From: Malurus cyaneus samueli
Taxonomy: Eukaryota; Chordata; Aves; Passeriformes; Maluridae
Reading direction: 5' to 3'
NCBI GenBank assembly: GCA_009741485.1
Contig: CM019236.1
Span: 58,420,193 to 58,484,192, forward strand
Length of the DNA stretch: 64,000 bases
Positions within the stretch are counted from its first letter, which is position 1, and each line of letters opens with the position of its first letter. Shown piece after piece: positions 23,809-37,080 of this stretch. Below the pieces are notes generated by a model. It saw only the letters and a list, made by a program, of their open reading frames with translations, was not told where the DNA came from and ran no database searches. The translations under genes were made by a program, and so were the position numbers.

Positions 23809-26800
23809 TGCAAAAAAAAAACAAAGCATATTTTTCCTACACCTACACTTATTTTACCCCAAAAGATATTTAGGAAATAATCCAATTAAAAAGGAAATAC
23901 ATGAGTATGTTTGAATTAACTACTGAAAGCCTGAAAAGTGAATCAAAACTTGTATAGCATATTGACTACCAAGAGGATTAGAAAGGCAGCAGAATGAATA
24001 TATCTTGAGGCTGTCCCTCTTTATGTGCTCACATCTGAGCCTGTGCACTAACTCTCTGTGACTGCTTTGTGGCAGAGCGAAAGAGTAATTGACATTCTGG
24101 TTAACATAGGCTGAAAAATGACCTTGATTCGTCACTTTGTCCCTGGCTTAGCAGGGTATGGGGGTTAAAGAAGGTCACTTGATTCAAAATCTGCCAATAT
24201 TTTATCCCAACAAACACCAACAAAATGATTGCAATGCTTTAATTGTTATATTGTTTACTAGTTAATTAATTGAGGGAATTCATAGTCCAATGTTAAAAGA
24301 ATTAGGTCTTTTTTCAGCCATTAACACATTCTCTGTGTACTTTTTTTGAAAGCCAATTTAACACTATGTATTTTCAAATATCTGTTCTGAACAATGCTCT
24401 GGCAAAGAAGACATTTGTGATGGCAAGATGCCTAGCTTTTTTGTTGCTGTGGTGTGACAGACTGGCATTTCTCTGTCAGTCTTATTTATATCTAAAAAAG
24501 GAGTGGGTTTTGAGCCAAGCATAGAAATGGAATAGAAGCATCTGTAGAACAGACCTGGTTTTATTTTTGCTGTGCTTGAATTCATGTTACTATATGCATC
24601 CCAGACTTCAGTATCCAGAGAACGTTTATCACATGCAAATGCTGAAAGAGGTAGAAATACACTGTTCACTGTGTAGGTGGCTAGTGAGACTTCACATAAC
24701 TGGGAAATCCAGCCACAAGTAAGAAGCTGAATGCTTTCGCTAATACACAACACAGCAAATAGTCTGCAATCCTGACCTTTAAATTGAGGGGATTAGAAAA
24801 TCCATGCACAATTCAGTGTATCACTTAACATTTGTTGAATATCCTGTGTATTTCCTTCCAACACTGAAAGGGAGAAGTCTCATAGTTTCTAACAGAGGCT
24901 GTCATTCTGTCATAAAACTTCGCAACAAGAGAGGATTTCTGAAATACATCTTCTGCTGTGGAACTGTGTTGAAAATGCTAAACAAATTAAGAACGGTACA
25001 AAAAAAAAAACTCCAACAGAATGTATTCCTTATACACATCATATACTTTTTTCTATGCCTTTTAAAATTTGAATAAATATTGTATTTTGTGGAGTGAGCT
25101 GCACTTGGCAATCTGACCGGCCTAAGAAAGAAAAAGAGAAGTGTAGTCACACAGAGATTGTTACACATGGACCTTGTAGGGGAAAAAAAAAAAAAATTTT
25201 GTAGGTTACTAGGAACGAAATATAAACTACCTGAGAAACAAAAATGAAACTGTAGAAAATACCTAAATCTTGAGTTTTCATACAACAGATTATATAGAAA
25301 AGTAACGTAGTAAGGAAATTGTTTGCAAAGTGATACACAATTATTATGAGTATTTCAAGAACTAAAGTTGAAAAACTAACAAGTCTATACATATACACAG
25401 CAGTTAAAAGAAGTGAGGCCTCTTAACATGGTTTGACAGCATTGAACAACCAGAGAAGATATTGGTATCTATCTCCAAATCCTGGCTCTGCATCAAATCA
25501 GGCACACTGCGAAGACTCAGAGGTTAGAAGTGTAGATGAAATGGAAGAGGTGGTTGTTTTCCACATTTGATGCCTCGAGTGTATGATTAGCATAATTAAT
25601 CTGATTTTTTTGCACTGACCCAGCAAGGGAGTGACTCCTTGATGCACCTGATGAATAGAGGAACTGAGTAAACTAAAGAAGGTAATTGCTAATGCAGCCA
25701 CATTACAGCCTTTGTGAGTAGCAAGCAGGTGATTTCAATTCATCATAGCTACCTATATCTCAGGGAAAAGATCTGAATGGGATTTGACTGCTTATGGCCT
25801 GCCCCATGTCCTGCAGAGCTCATAGATGGGAATGCAGTGACTGCAGGAGTGGAGAGGCTGCCTGATGGAAAACTGGTGGAAAACAGTAGCAGATCAGTGT
25901 CTTTCTGCAGAAGCAAGTTTTATTGCTCCTGGGCATGAGGGAATCTGTCAGTTCAGGCTTTCTCTGCTTCTTCTTTCTTTCATCTTATTTCATTTTAAAA
26001 GCAAACTTCCTAAAGAACTTCAGGTGGCAAACTCTCTAAAGAACTTCTACATTAGAAGGCAAAGATTAAATTTAAATACCCATGTCTTAGCAAACACACA
26101 TGCAAGTAAGTAGTACTGAAAGCTCCTGAAGAGACTGCATTGAAAGGCCATTTCCTTACAATTTTGTGTTCTCAATGCAGGTGAAGAACAAAAAACTTCG
26201 GGAGAACCTCTACTTTATGGTTTTCAAAAGCAAGAAGCATATTACAAAACGCACATGATTCAAAACGTTATTTTTTGGAAGAGGAGTTTTGTGCATTTAG
26301 GTTGGAGCTTTTTGCTTTGTTTCGGTTTTTTGAGATAATTAGTGAACATGAAAGAACACTTTTGGATTTCCGTTGTAAAACTCTCAAATTTACAAATAAC
26401 GGTAAGAAACGGGGGCAAAAAGTAAATTCCTTTGTGTAACTAGCTGTTAGTTTACTTCCTCAAACTTGGAAGCTTATGTACATGTGGAAGGAAGGGCTAA
26501 AGATCAACATGGCCAAGAAAACAGTTAATAAAAACAAAAGCTTCATTAACAGACAGTAATTGAAATATGCATATGCAAAAAAGTTAGTTGTATAGATGGA
26601 GATTGTAGCTTATTTTGATTGACTGATTTTGATAAATTGCAGAATTAGTTTAGCAGTCTTTGTATGCTGCTGCACTTTGTATGTGTTTAGAGAAGCAGGC
26701 TAAAAAAACAAGGAAAGTTTAAAGTGAGATGAAAAGTGAAATTCAGCCAATTTGGACATGAAATACTCACTTTTATGTATGTAATTTCATTCATTTATCA

Positions 26801-26951
26801 TTTATTTTCCTCAATAGCCTCTTGCTCTTTTAGTGGTATGCTAGAAAATGAATTTAATGTGGGTTGATATGAAGAGATCTTTTACAAAAATGGTAATTTG
26901 ATCTGGCAGTACCAATGAGAATGTAGTTAGAATGAGAAAAAAGGATGATGA

Positions 26952-26992
26952 TAATGATAGAGAATGATAGAGAATGAAAAAAAAAAAAAAAA
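26952..26992. repeat. Short 10-bp tandem plus poly-A run
   Basis: AATGATAGAG is repeated about two and a half times and followed immediately by about 16 A. It is low-complexity sequence. Confidence 0.75.
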
Positions 26993-29640
26993 GGATGCTA
27001 GTGAATATTGTACTGAAAAATGAAAAAAGAATGCCATCCCTATGACTTAAAGAAGGGTCAGCAACTGCTCTTGACTTTGGGAGGTGACACAGATATGTAC
27101 TAATACAGCATTTATTATTTCATACATAAACTCGGTATGTCTCCCCAAATCTTTTATTTTCAATCCTAGCATTTTATGTGACATAGAAAATTTTGCACTT
27201 CCTCATGGAAAAAAACATATCCTATTCATATATTCATGGCATTTCTTCCTTTATTTTAAAGATTACATTTCTCAAGTGAGTGATAAGATTTGAGGAGTTG
27301 CACTCTGGTATGAATAGCTGTCAAACACATAGTAATTCCTGCAACTCTTTCACATTGCAGAAAAAATTATGTGCATGTTAATTACATATTTAAAAGTCAG
27401 GGTAGAGCTTCCAGCCTACAAATACTGTAGCTATATGCCCACAGCATTGTGACATAATTGATCAAAATAATGCTTAGGGTCCTCTCATTGCAGATTCATT
27501 TGTTATTCATTAGAGTATCACTGATCACAATGATTTCATTTGGTATTCAGAAATGCCATATGTTTCGCCATAGGTGTTCATGGACACTTAAAATAGAATG
27601 CTTCTTCCCTCGGTTGAGCCCTCTGATGACACGCTGATGCAAAATGCATTTGCACTTGCAGAGTCCCTCCCTGCCTACCTGGCAACAGAAGGGCAGATTT
27701 TCTGTGACATCTGAATTAGTAATACAAAGGCTCTCCCTCTCCTGAATAAAGGGAAGGTTGTACTATTTAAAAAGCAGAGATAAAAAATAAAAGAATTTTT
27801 CTATTTAAATGAAGGTATGAAAGAATTTGGAGTTTTAAGGCACACATAGAAAATGCTCACCTTCCAGTACTTCCTTTTCATTACGAAATAATCATATGTC
27901 GTATGGTTAAGATATGTTAGAAGAAGAGGACTTTGGATTAAGCAAAAACCAGAATGAGCATTTGGGATTTAGACTTGCTTTTAACTCAGCAAAAATCTAT
28001 TGTTTCTTTTTTTAATTTGTCTCCATCTTCACAAGCTAAAAGGCTTCTGATTGACATGAAGTGAACTTCAGTTCTTACACACACCTTCCTGCCTGCCTCT
28101 TTCTTGAGTTCATAGAGGTTTAAGGTAGAATTAGCAGAGCTTGATTATTGATCATAGGTAGATCGATTAGAAGCACAGATTTCTGTGTCATAATGCTACA
28201 TATTCTTGTTCGCACTGCTTTGTCATTGCTGAAACTAAATTTTCAGGGCTAGATAGATGACAAAAGTTGCCTTTCTTCTCTTGTGGATTCTGGCTTGAGA
28301 AACTAAACTGAAGTCATTTTTACTTCTAATATTTCCTGGGCAAGGATACAAAAGAATTTATTAGAGTCATTATTTTCATTTTATGCTCAGAAAGGTTACC
28401 TGGAAGTGTAGAAGCCTTTTCTGGTCTTCCACAATGCTTGACGATTATGTTTCCCTAGTGAGTTTCATGTAATCACTCTGCCTTGGTCTAAAAGTAGCTG
28501 GACAAAGACAGTCTTCCTTAAAGTGGAATGAGCATTGAATATGACTAAACTTTTCCAGGCTCTAAGTACTTCAGTATGCTAAAGACATATTTACTTTCAT
28601 TCTCAAAATTTAACTTCTTTAAAATAAAACAGTATCTTGATTGCCAACAATACAAACTGAGACTCAGATTTCGAGAGGCCAATGCTTAAGTCAAAAGCTT
28701 TGCAAACTATAGTATTTTTCTAAATATTTTAAATGCCCTCTTTTTTGGTCAGTTGTCAATATGGGCTTTCTAACAAGATCAGGCTACAATTTTCTGTTGT
28801 ATTTTAGCCAATGATCATATTTATTGATAGGAAGAGTATCATTATAATTTTGTAACAGTTTTTTTTTAGTTGGTGACTATAAGAACATTTTTCTTTTTCT
28901 CTCACACTAAGATATCGAAAAGAACTGTGTAACGCTGTTGGAAATGTGTTTTCCCTCCAAGTGAAGAAGATTTTGCAATTTCTTGCATGTCCTGCGAGAG
29001 TCATTTCTTGGAGAGTGTGCAAGAGTTTGAATTAAAATATCGCTTTCAAATCTAAGGGACATCTGGCTGAGGTAACAGGAAAGAGGAAAGTCCTTTGTGA
29101 ATCTCAAGCATCTCATCAGATCTTCCTTTTTACCCCCCATGGCTTCCTGAATAAACCTCTGCTGCCTGCTTTTTTTTTGTTTTTTTTATCTTCCCAAAGG
29201 AGGATATGGCTTGTGCATTTTATCTTGCTACTCATGTGCTTGTTCACATGTAGTTAACAGCTGCCTTCATTATTAAATGTGTATCTTGATGTGATTGAGT
29301 AACGTTGGATCAATTAATTTTAGATCTATTTTGACTTCAGCCTGAGTTGTAAGTCTTCTAAGACACTTGAGTTATTAAATAGAGTTCTGGCTCCTCTTTC
29401 TCAAAAATTTGAGTGATCTTGGGTAGTTTAGAGTGAAACGAAATACCAGATAATGATTTTATTTTTTAAAACATTTATATCCTCTTAATGATTAGCTTGT
29501 TCTGCAAAAGCATATAAAGAAAATTATGTGGGAAGGGACAAGTTATGATCCAATTATTAAGGTTCTTAGAAATACCTCTGCCTGAATTAAGGTGAAAACA
29601 AGACCATATGCCAGTCAATAGTTTTATTTGATAGCAAATA

Positions 29641-29730
29641 TGAGAGGGAGAGAGAGAGAAGAGAGACAAAAGAAGAGAAATAGATAGAAAACAAGTGGAG
29701 GGGACAGAAAGAGAATGACAGACACAGAAT
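29641..29730. repeat. GA-rich purine tract
   Basis: About 90 bases almost entirely of G and A on the plus strand, starting with a pure (GA)n run and decaying into GAAA-type sequence. Only low complexity is evident. Confidence 0.85.
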
Positions 29731-29854
29731 AAGGAAAATATCCCCATCCATGCACTCCATTAATGTTCCATTGATCCTATCCAGCTGGTCTTCTTGGTGG
29801 TGATGGTCCCCCTAAAAACATATTAATATTAATATCCCTGGATTAATATACTCT

Positions 29855-30505
29855 CAGGCCAGGCACTTCCCTGGTGTGGGGAGTTTGCCATTGTGTCTTA
29901 CAACAGACTCCAGATTTGCTGCAAAATGTGCAGTCCCATGGTTCAAGGCCTCAGGAATGACTCTGGGGGACATTTTGGGGGGTCTTAGATGGATTAAGGC
30001 ACCCCTCAGTTGCTCCTCACATAATGTCCCCTGGATATCACCTCACACTCGTTTGTGTGAGGGAGGATGGGGTCTCTGACCCTGGGCAGGGGTTACAACA
30101 CACTGAAACTTCCATCCCTACCTTGGCTGTGGGGAAAATCTGTGCAAACCTGCTCCCGGCAAATGTGTCTGTGGGCTGAAGCCTCCCCCATCCCAAAGCA
30201 AGCCAGAGATGATTTTTAGCACAGCTGCTGAGTTTGGTTCACATTCCTTTCCTTGTTTACTTGTTTACTTCTCCCAGAGCCTGAGGTAATTAAAGAATGG
30301 GTTTTCCCTGTATCTAATCTCAGCTGCTTGACTTACACCCCGAAGTTCTTCAAGAAGGTTTCTGTTGTTGTAGACTCTTTATATAGTTTTAATAAATCTT
30401 TTTTAAAATTTACTTTGCCTGGTCCAAACCCATCCATTTTAAGTTCTAGTTTGCCTGAATGTTTCTATTGCTGTTTTAAAAGTAAGTCTAATGCAGAGAC
30501 CACAC
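29855..30505 (+). mobile_element. Probable solo LTR of an endogenous retrovirus
   Basis: This GC-richer block contrasts with AT-rich flanks. It ends in an LTR-like arrangement: a TATA-like 'tttatatagttt', a polyadenylation signal AATAAA at 30391-30396, then a pyrimidine-rich U5-like stretch ending near 'gagaccaca'. I cannot see a target-site duplication or place the 5' boundary, and no internal genes adjoin. A non-LTR origin is possible, so the class call is tentative. Confidence 0.5.
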
Positions 30506-31119
30506 TTTTTTACTGAGATCTGCTGTTGTCTGGCACCTGGCAAACAGAATTCAATATAATCTCATATATCATGTTAAAGTTAGAAGAGAGTTTTCCTCTG
30601 TATGATGCTTTTTGTACAGCTCTGAAATTGACAATATCAAATTCATGACTCTCATAAAAAATCAGGAACCATAGATGAAAATTAACAGTAGAATGAGAAG
30701 CTGCTTAATAAGCTCTATAAGAAACAAGCTGCAGCAATTTTGTTTCCTTTATCCAGGTGAATATTGTTTAAAGCCATACCTGTGGGAGGGGAAAATTCCC
30801 TATGCAAACACTGTTCTCCCCTCAGAGAAAGAGCTTCCCTGAGCTCAGAAATCCCACAAATATAATTTCTTTGAGTAAAAGGAGATATAGAAATATGGAG
30901 TCCAATGGCAATGAGTAAGGCAGTATCACACTGCCTCTTTCCACTGAGGACAGAAAGAGAGCATCAAGCCTGATTTGGAGAATGAAGCAAGTCTGAGGCT
31001 GAAGTAGGGTCTGAATTGCTATCTGTGTTGGTTTTCTACTCTGATATTTCAGCCAGATCATCCTGATGATACAAAGTCATTTTTTTACCCACTCTGCTGC
31101 CATCTTCACCTACTCTGTT
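30506..31119. other. Unique sequence, nothing recognised
   Basis: About 600 bp between two LTR-containing regions. I see no gene, repeat array or retroelement motif. Confidence 0.5.
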
Positions 31120-31515
31120 GGGATAATGTCCTGGTTCTTCCAGGATGGGGTTAATTTTTGCAGTAGCCAGGAGGAGCCATGAATAGGACACTGAGGTTAT
31201 TCTGTACCACCTCACATCATTGTCAGAGGCGGAGGGCAGGGAGGGTAGCACAGCAGTGGTCAAGTTGGGTCTGGCTCCGCAGTGAGCATCTTGCATGTGA
31301 ATCTCTCTCTTTTGTACACTTCTGTTACGAATATTGCTGCTGTTACTATTTGTTTTCTTCTCCCATTGCTGTTCCCAGTAAATAGCTCTTATCTCAAGAA
31401 CTTTCTGTCTGTGCCTCCAATTCCCCTCTCTGCCTGGTTGCAGGGGAGGGGCAGAGAGCGAACAAGCAGCAGCATGCTTTGGAAAGTCTTGCTGGAGGCC
31501 AGTTTCAACATAAAG
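31120..31515 (+). mobile_element. ERVL-type LTR (5' copy of a collapsed provirus)
   Basis: The LTR begins near 'atgtcctggttcttcc' and runs through 'ggatggggttaatttttgca', a GC-richer U3, and 'ccattgctgttcccagtaaa' followed by 'agctcttatctcaag', which is the shared U3/R landmark. It then enters R/U5 ('tgcctccaattcccctctct') and a purine-rich end. The same order of motifs is present at 22.4 kb, so the two belong to one family. It lies directly upstream of pol scraps on the same strand, which identifies it as the 5' LTR. Confidence 0.75.
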
Positions 31516-31905
31516 CAAAAGCACCTGTCCACGTAATGCAGATTTTAGGAGGAAAATGTCAAGATGAACACTGCCAGGTTCCAACGGATGCGGTCAACAA
31601 AATAGCAGCTATGACCCCCCCAACCAGCAAGAAGAACCTACCAGCTTTCCCAGTACATTATGGGAGGATGCATTCCAGATTACAGTCAGATTGCAGCGCT
31701 CTCTAAGTGTCCTGGCAGACAAGTGGGCTACTGAAGATCATTGTAACAGACAGGTGGACCAAGCTGCCAAGATTGCAGGGTCTCAGGTGGATCTGGCAAC
31801 ATAAAGATGAATCATTTCTGACTCAGTGTGCCAATGACACCTCGGGTCATGAGGGAAGAGCTGCAAGATTACAGATGGGCTTGTGATCAAGGGCTGTTCT
31901 TACCT
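31516..31905 (+). pseudogene. Decayed ERVL pol fragment (RT, RNase H, integrase scraps)
   Basis: The plus strand reads as pieces of an endogenous retrovirus L-type polyprotein joined by deletions. A reverse-transcriptase end segment (about 31540-31650) contains the read-out 'DAVNKIAAMTPPTSKK'. It is followed by a segment at about 31709-31805 reading 'DKWATEDHCNRQVDQAAKIA', typical of the RNase H to integrase junction. Next comes an integrase N-terminal zinc-binding piece around 'NDTSGHEGR', continuing in another frame as 'YRWACDQG'. At least one in-frame stop and two frameshifts are visible, and most of gag-pol is missing. It cannot encode a functional enzyme. The domain assignments rest on family resemblance and no alignment was run. 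Confidence 0.75.
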
Positions 31906-32055
31906 CAACCCATGATCTTTACCTTTTGTGCCTCCAATTCTGCTCTCCATCCCACCACAGGGACAGAGGGGAAAGCAAGCAAGCAGCATGGGGTTTGGAG
32001 ACTCTCAGTGGAGCACTTCACTGCGAGTACCGTTCCTAAACCACAGTATAATCAG
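31906..32055 (+). mobile_element. ERVL-type LTR, 3' part only (3' copy of the collapsed provirus)
   Basis: Starting at 'acctcaacccatgatcttta', the R/U5 motifs seen in the 5' LTR recur: 'ttttgtgcctccaattctg', then a purine-rich 'ggggaaagcaagcaagcag', ending at 'gttcctaaaccacagta'. The U3 and promoter part is gone. The deletion joins integrase-region sequence directly to R, so the provirus lost its pol 3' end and the whole U3 of its 3' LTR. Confidence 0.75.
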
Positions 32056-35000
32056 AGCGCTAAATCAAACAATGACATGTACACAAAAAGATTCCTTAGC
32101 TTTCCTACTTGAAACTCAGGTGATCCACAATAGCAATAACTACTGTTTGACCACAGTGTCACCACAAGGCCTACTGGAGAACACAGTCAGGTTTCATCAA
32201 CTCTGCTCATTATTTCTTCCTCTTAATGACTTCCTACATATGACTCCATCCTGGCATAAACACAACCACTCTGTTACTTAAAACCAGTAATTTTACACTT
32301 TTTCTCAGTAACACCATGAACCTTCATGCTGCAAAACTTCATGGAAGGCCTGGTGCTGGTGCTGGTTCATTACCTCCTAAAATTCTTTGCATTCTTCCAG
32401 AAATCACTTAAAGAGAGGTGAACCCATAGGCAAAAAAAGTGAGCACAAAGGTGTTTAATTTCTCATTAATTAATGTCCTGAGGTCACTGATGCTCAGTTT
32501 ATAATTACTCGGTGGGAAAAAGCTAGGAATATAATTGAGAGTGATTATTGCTAAATATTGACAACAGAGTTGGCACTTAGGTCTGCATGATGAGAGAAAG
32601 CCTAAATTTGTATTTCGGTTAGATTACAAACGTTCCCAGCTCTCATCTTTCTGAATCGAAATATTCATATTTATCCACTGAGATTTGCTACAGAGGATGT
32701 ATATTGTAGTTGCACTTTATCTTCTTCACTCCTTTTGGAGAACCTTCTCAGTATTATATATCAAAAAAATTGCATTTGTAAATACAAACATTCACAGCAC
32801 TGTTACCTGTCCACACTACATCTGAAACACCCACTGAAAGAATATTAATGGTAATGTATGAGTGTAGTTTATCAAAATACACTATCCTCCAGAGCTAATG
32901 TGATGCTTGACTATCAGAGCATATATTAAAAAAAATCAGTAGTCTGCACGTTTCATAAAAAATGTTGGTGCATATGACCAATGTGTGACATTATTCATGC
33001 TACAGTTCAGTGATTTTAATAATTATTGTCACATAAGGACAACAATGTATTCACTGGGGTCTGAGCAAGAGTCACACATCAGTTGAAGGGTTTTTTTTTT
33101 ACCCCAAGGATGTGGTCAGACACTCATTTGCTTTGTTTCTAGCTTGTGTGGCTGCATCAATTGTCAGAAACGTCTTTATAAAACTTTTTGTTGTTGTTGG
33201 GGTTTTGGTGGGTTGGGTTGGGTTTCTTTGTTTTTTTTTGTTTTTTTTGTTTTTTTTTTTTTTTTTTTTTTTTGTTTTTTGTTTTTGTTGTTTTTTGTTT
33301 TTTGTTTAATCTTCTTAGGTCAATGAAAATAACCTGCTTCAGCAAAGTAGTGGTTAAGGGTTTGAAGTCTGATCTGTAGTCTAGAGATGAAGAATCCTTT
33401 CTACAAACATCCTACAAATATAGCTTATGAGTGCCCGGTCAAAATTATAATATGTTTTTCCAACACTCGAAATAAAATTACTAGCTTTGTGGGACTGAGA
33501 TATCAGCTTCACTAAACACTAGTTTGCTGGAATTCCCTGTAACTGGTGATCAAATCTATATCCTTTCTCACCTCTCTTTTAAACCTTGTAACTAACTGAA
33601 CCATCACAGAACAGGAAAGGCAGGAAGCCTAAAGTTGTTACAAGGTCAGCATTCTGGTAAGAAAGGGCAGATTGCTCACAGCATTCTCAAATAGAAGAAA
33701 ATCACTAAGAAATTAATTGTGCACCCATGAATTAGAGACACGTGATTTGTATGTATCTAATTTGTCAAAGACACAAAAAACTGCACCAGTAATGTTGATG
33801 TTGTAGGTGATTGTAAAAGAACAGGGTTTAACAAAGGTTGAGAACAGCTTCAGCATATTCAGCCTGATGAAATTTTCTCTCTGAAAATGACTTTTCACTG
33901 TGACCCCGAAGTGCTGGAAAGGGGCTGGGTTTAGTGTCACATTTTGAATCATGAATCAGAACCAGATTTTGTTTTCTTCGGTCATGATATCATGGTCAGA
34001 TCCACAGTCATCCTCCAGTCTGTTCTGGGAATAGATCGGGAACAGATCAAGCTGCAATACAGAAAGCCTTTCTAGTGCTTCCTAGGTGGTGGGGGATATT
34101 TTCAGGACAGACAGGAAGGGTCTTTTTTTTTTTTTTTTTTATAGTTGCACCACCTTGTGAGGACATATATGCTTACACACCTTTATAAATGCTGAAATTT
34201 TTGCAGGAATAGTGTGTGCATATATAATCTGTTCTTAGAAACCTGCAATTTTTAGAACTAAGAGTACAAGAGTACATAGAGATTCAATGGTTTTTTTTTC
34301 TCCATCTTCTGTGGACCTATATCCTAATATGTTTTGCCTTGTGCTTTTGGCATGTATTTAGTGTCTGAAATAAATGGCTGAGGGATTAGCTACACTGTTA
34401 GCATTCTACTGCAGCTGTGGTATTCTAAATCACTTCAGGCCTGGTCAAACAGATGAAGATATGTGCCTGTGCAAACACATACACATATGCAAGGGGAAAT
34501 GCTCATTTTGGTGGATGAGGCAACCGAGAGAAAGGCATACGGCTCCTGACCATGCCATCTTTTACTAATTGGCTCATTACTGCACAAATGATTACCACAA
34601 TTATTTTTAATAATATGTTCCCAGTTTACATTTTTTGAATTTCTGGTTTGTCTCCTTTTCTTGTGTAATAGGTAATTTTTCCCCCACCAATTCATGTGGG
34701 AAACACCCACATGAAATACCAATCTGTGGTTCTTTTACCATATGACTAATTAAAATAGTTATGTTTATTTTCCTTATAAATATATATTATGAAATTCATG
34801 TTGATTAACTGATATTCAGGTAACACTAAATGTTTTTCTGGTAAAGTTTTCTTACTGTTCAGTAATAAATTTTAGTAAGGGTTTATGGCAATCTGTGACT
34901 TCAAAAGAGGGAAATTATTTAGGAAATAAACCATAAATAATCCCTTTTGCTTTCATTCTAAAATCCAGAGCTGACTATGCATAACTTTCCTCAGAGTAAT

Positions 35001-35565
35001 TATTCACTCAGAGACTTTCATACCCCAAACATGGCTTGTATTGGCAAATCCAGACCTTTCTCTAGCATCAATGACCACTTTAATATATTTAAACCTGCAT
35101 GCTGTCTTTTTCTAAACATTACCTTAAAGAGCGCCTTAACAAGTATTCAACTCTGTTTAGTGGATAGAAGGCAAATTCCCTTTTGGCCTGCATGTATACC
35201 TCTATGTATGTGTTTGAATATAAATGCAAACTGTGTCAGATTTCATGTTTTGAAACATGAAAGGTTCCAGATCTCTTGCTGTGCTAGACACACTGGCCCA
35301 TGGGAGCAGGAGACTGTTCACAAGGGATGTGTACATGTACAGCTTTCCTCAACAGGTTTCTTTTACACTCTTGAGAAGCCTGACCTGTGTCTTCTTCAGC
35401 TAGAGCATTACCTGGAGTGATGTGGTGAGGAGAGAGAAGCTAAAGTCATAAGTCCTCGGAAGATTGCCTTCAGAATAGCTGATGGATTGAGACTGAGGAA
35501 TAGGCAAGATTTTGTTTTGGAGGGAACATTCCACATTATGGTTCTCAAGTGAATTCCTTTTAGCT
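32056..35565. other. AT-rich unique sequence with T-rich tracts
   Basis: No gene recognised. It contains the T-rich tract at 33.08-33.31 kb and a run of about 19 T at 34122. A 147-codon plus-strand open frame (34977-35420) has no domain, no repeat-derived identity and no visible promoter or splice context, and is treated as chance. Confidence 0.5.
33084..33309. repeat. T-rich low-complexity tract with GTT and GGGTT runs
   Basis: (TTG)n and GGTTGGG-type sequence leads into more than 100 bases of T broken by single G. It produces Phe-rich spurious frames on the plus strand and Lys-rich ones on the minus strand. Together with the similar tract at 36.08 kb it could mark decayed reverse-oriented poly(A) tails, but no retroelement body is recognisable. 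Confidence 0.85.
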
Positions 35566-35714
35566 CTGATACTAGAGGAAGATTGTATGATGTGGTCTGC
35601 TCTTCAGATCGGAATAAAATAGGACTGTCAGATATTTACAGGAAGGGCGTTTCTTAGACATGATGGGTCCAACAATACCATCCGTTCCTACACTTCCAAT
35701 AACTGTCCAAGATG
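35566..35714 (+). repeat. 149-bp direct duplication, copy 1
   Basis: This copy matches 38246-38394 over 149 bases with no gaps and four substitutions by my reading (about 97% identity), with abrupt edges on both sides. The segment does not resemble CR1 or the LTRs here. It is either a local segmental duplication or two members of a low-copy interspersed repeat. Confidence 0.92.
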
Positions 35715-37080
35715 TTTGGAACTATGCCATAGGGAAATCTTGTGGTTCAAAGACTGAAATAATGGTATTGATTGTCCTTAAACAATAAGGTAAGAAATGA
35801 GTGTAAAGCATTTCTACCTTTGGAAGAAAGCTGTATTTTTTTTGTGCATAGACTCAGGATTCAATTAATTTCCTATGACAGAGATACAGGAAACAAAGCA
35901 AAAATAAGTGAAGTAGGCTGATAAAGTTTCAAGTCACAGATAGAACAAGAAATGGATTTTCCATACTGTAAGATATTCAGGCTTCAAAGAGAGAAAAAAA
36001 GTCAGACCTACGTATATATGCTTGCATTTAATACTAGGGATTAGAGAAGACTTTTGTAAGAACTTTATGTGGTATTTTTTTGGGTCTGTGTTTTTTTTGT
36101 TTGTTTGTTTTGTTTTGGTTTTTTTTGTTTGTTTGTTTTTTTTGTTTGGGGTTGTTTTTTGTTCCTAGTTTGGCTGAAAAGGTTTAGTAGAGAAAAAGAT
36201 ATGGCAATAGGGAATGCATAGGGTTTATTAGCAGTGCATACTAATGCCCAGAGGAGTTTCTCATTTCAAGCTGATATGCTTTAATGGAATTCCACTGCTC
36301 CATCTAGACTTACTGGTAGGATTGCTCCATCTTTAATGCTGCTTTTGCATAAAACAGGAATAATCTAACAGAAGACAATTTCTTCATGGAGTGGAAGCGA
36401 GAGTTCTCACTCTAATTGCATAGAATAGACAACTGACCTGACGTACCACAGTTCCCAAAGCAGCTCTTGAACTGTTCTATGGATGAGAAGAGGTGATTTC
36501 TCTGTTTCATTAAAGTTTCCACTGCTTACGTAATAATCTTTTAATTACAAATACTATGTGACTACAAATTATGGTGGTAGTGCAACATATTTTTTTCCTG
36601 AAGTTACGCAACAAAAGGAATTCTAACTTCATGCAAGACAGATTGCATCACTGAAAGCTCAAAACAATCTCCAGTGTTACTGAATGCTTAATCCAAATAA
36701 TGCATTTTCTGTAAATATAATATTGGTAAACAAAATCAAATAAGACATTAATTTGGAGAATTGCAAAGCAGATTCCTCATGTGTTCCTATTCTTCATGCA
36801 TTTATTTCTCCTTTTGACTATTTAGAATATTCCATATTTTTGACAGCCTATTTTTCATTAATTTTTTTAAACTATAACAAGTTTTAACAAATAGAATTTT
36901 ATATCTGTGAGCTTTCAGACTTCTTCTACATCACACATAAGTAGAAGTTGACAGGAATCAGAAGAGACTTGAATGAAAGTCTCTGAAAAATGTCACCAAG
37001 TCTTACTGCAGTGAGGTTGGTTTGAGTTATAAAAATTAATATAAAGGTCAGAAATTAAAATTTGCCCTTAATCTTTTTAG
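35715..37080. other. AT-rich unique sequence, no gene seen
   Basis: This stretch holds a T-rich tract at 36.07-36.17 kb and otherwise nothing recognisable up to the possible exon at 37081. Confidence 0.5.
36073..36167. repeat. T-rich (GTTT)n low-complexity tract
   Basis: TTTG and GTTT repeats with long T runs over about 95 bases. It is low-complexity sequence. Confidence 0.85.

Larger units (their letters stand above)
23809..29850. other. AT-rich unique sequence, no gene seen
   Basis: About 6 kb with no recognisable gene or mobile element. Open frames up to 129 codons (24364-24753, minus) lack domains. Simple-sequence items are a poly-A run beside a short AATGATAGAG tandem at about 26.95 kb and a GA-rich tract at 29.65 kb. 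A short GC-richer patch at 27590-27720 has an open frame of about 25 codons that I could not assign. Confidence 0.55.

Noticed and set aside
33112..33379. Phe-rich membrane-like proteins
   Set aside because: These are translations of a poly-T tract. The hydrophobicity comes from TTT codons and does not indicate a real membrane segment.
34977..35420. 147-codon open frame as a gene
   Set aside because: No domain, no splice or promoter context and unremarkable composition. A frame of this length can occur by chance in 64 kb.
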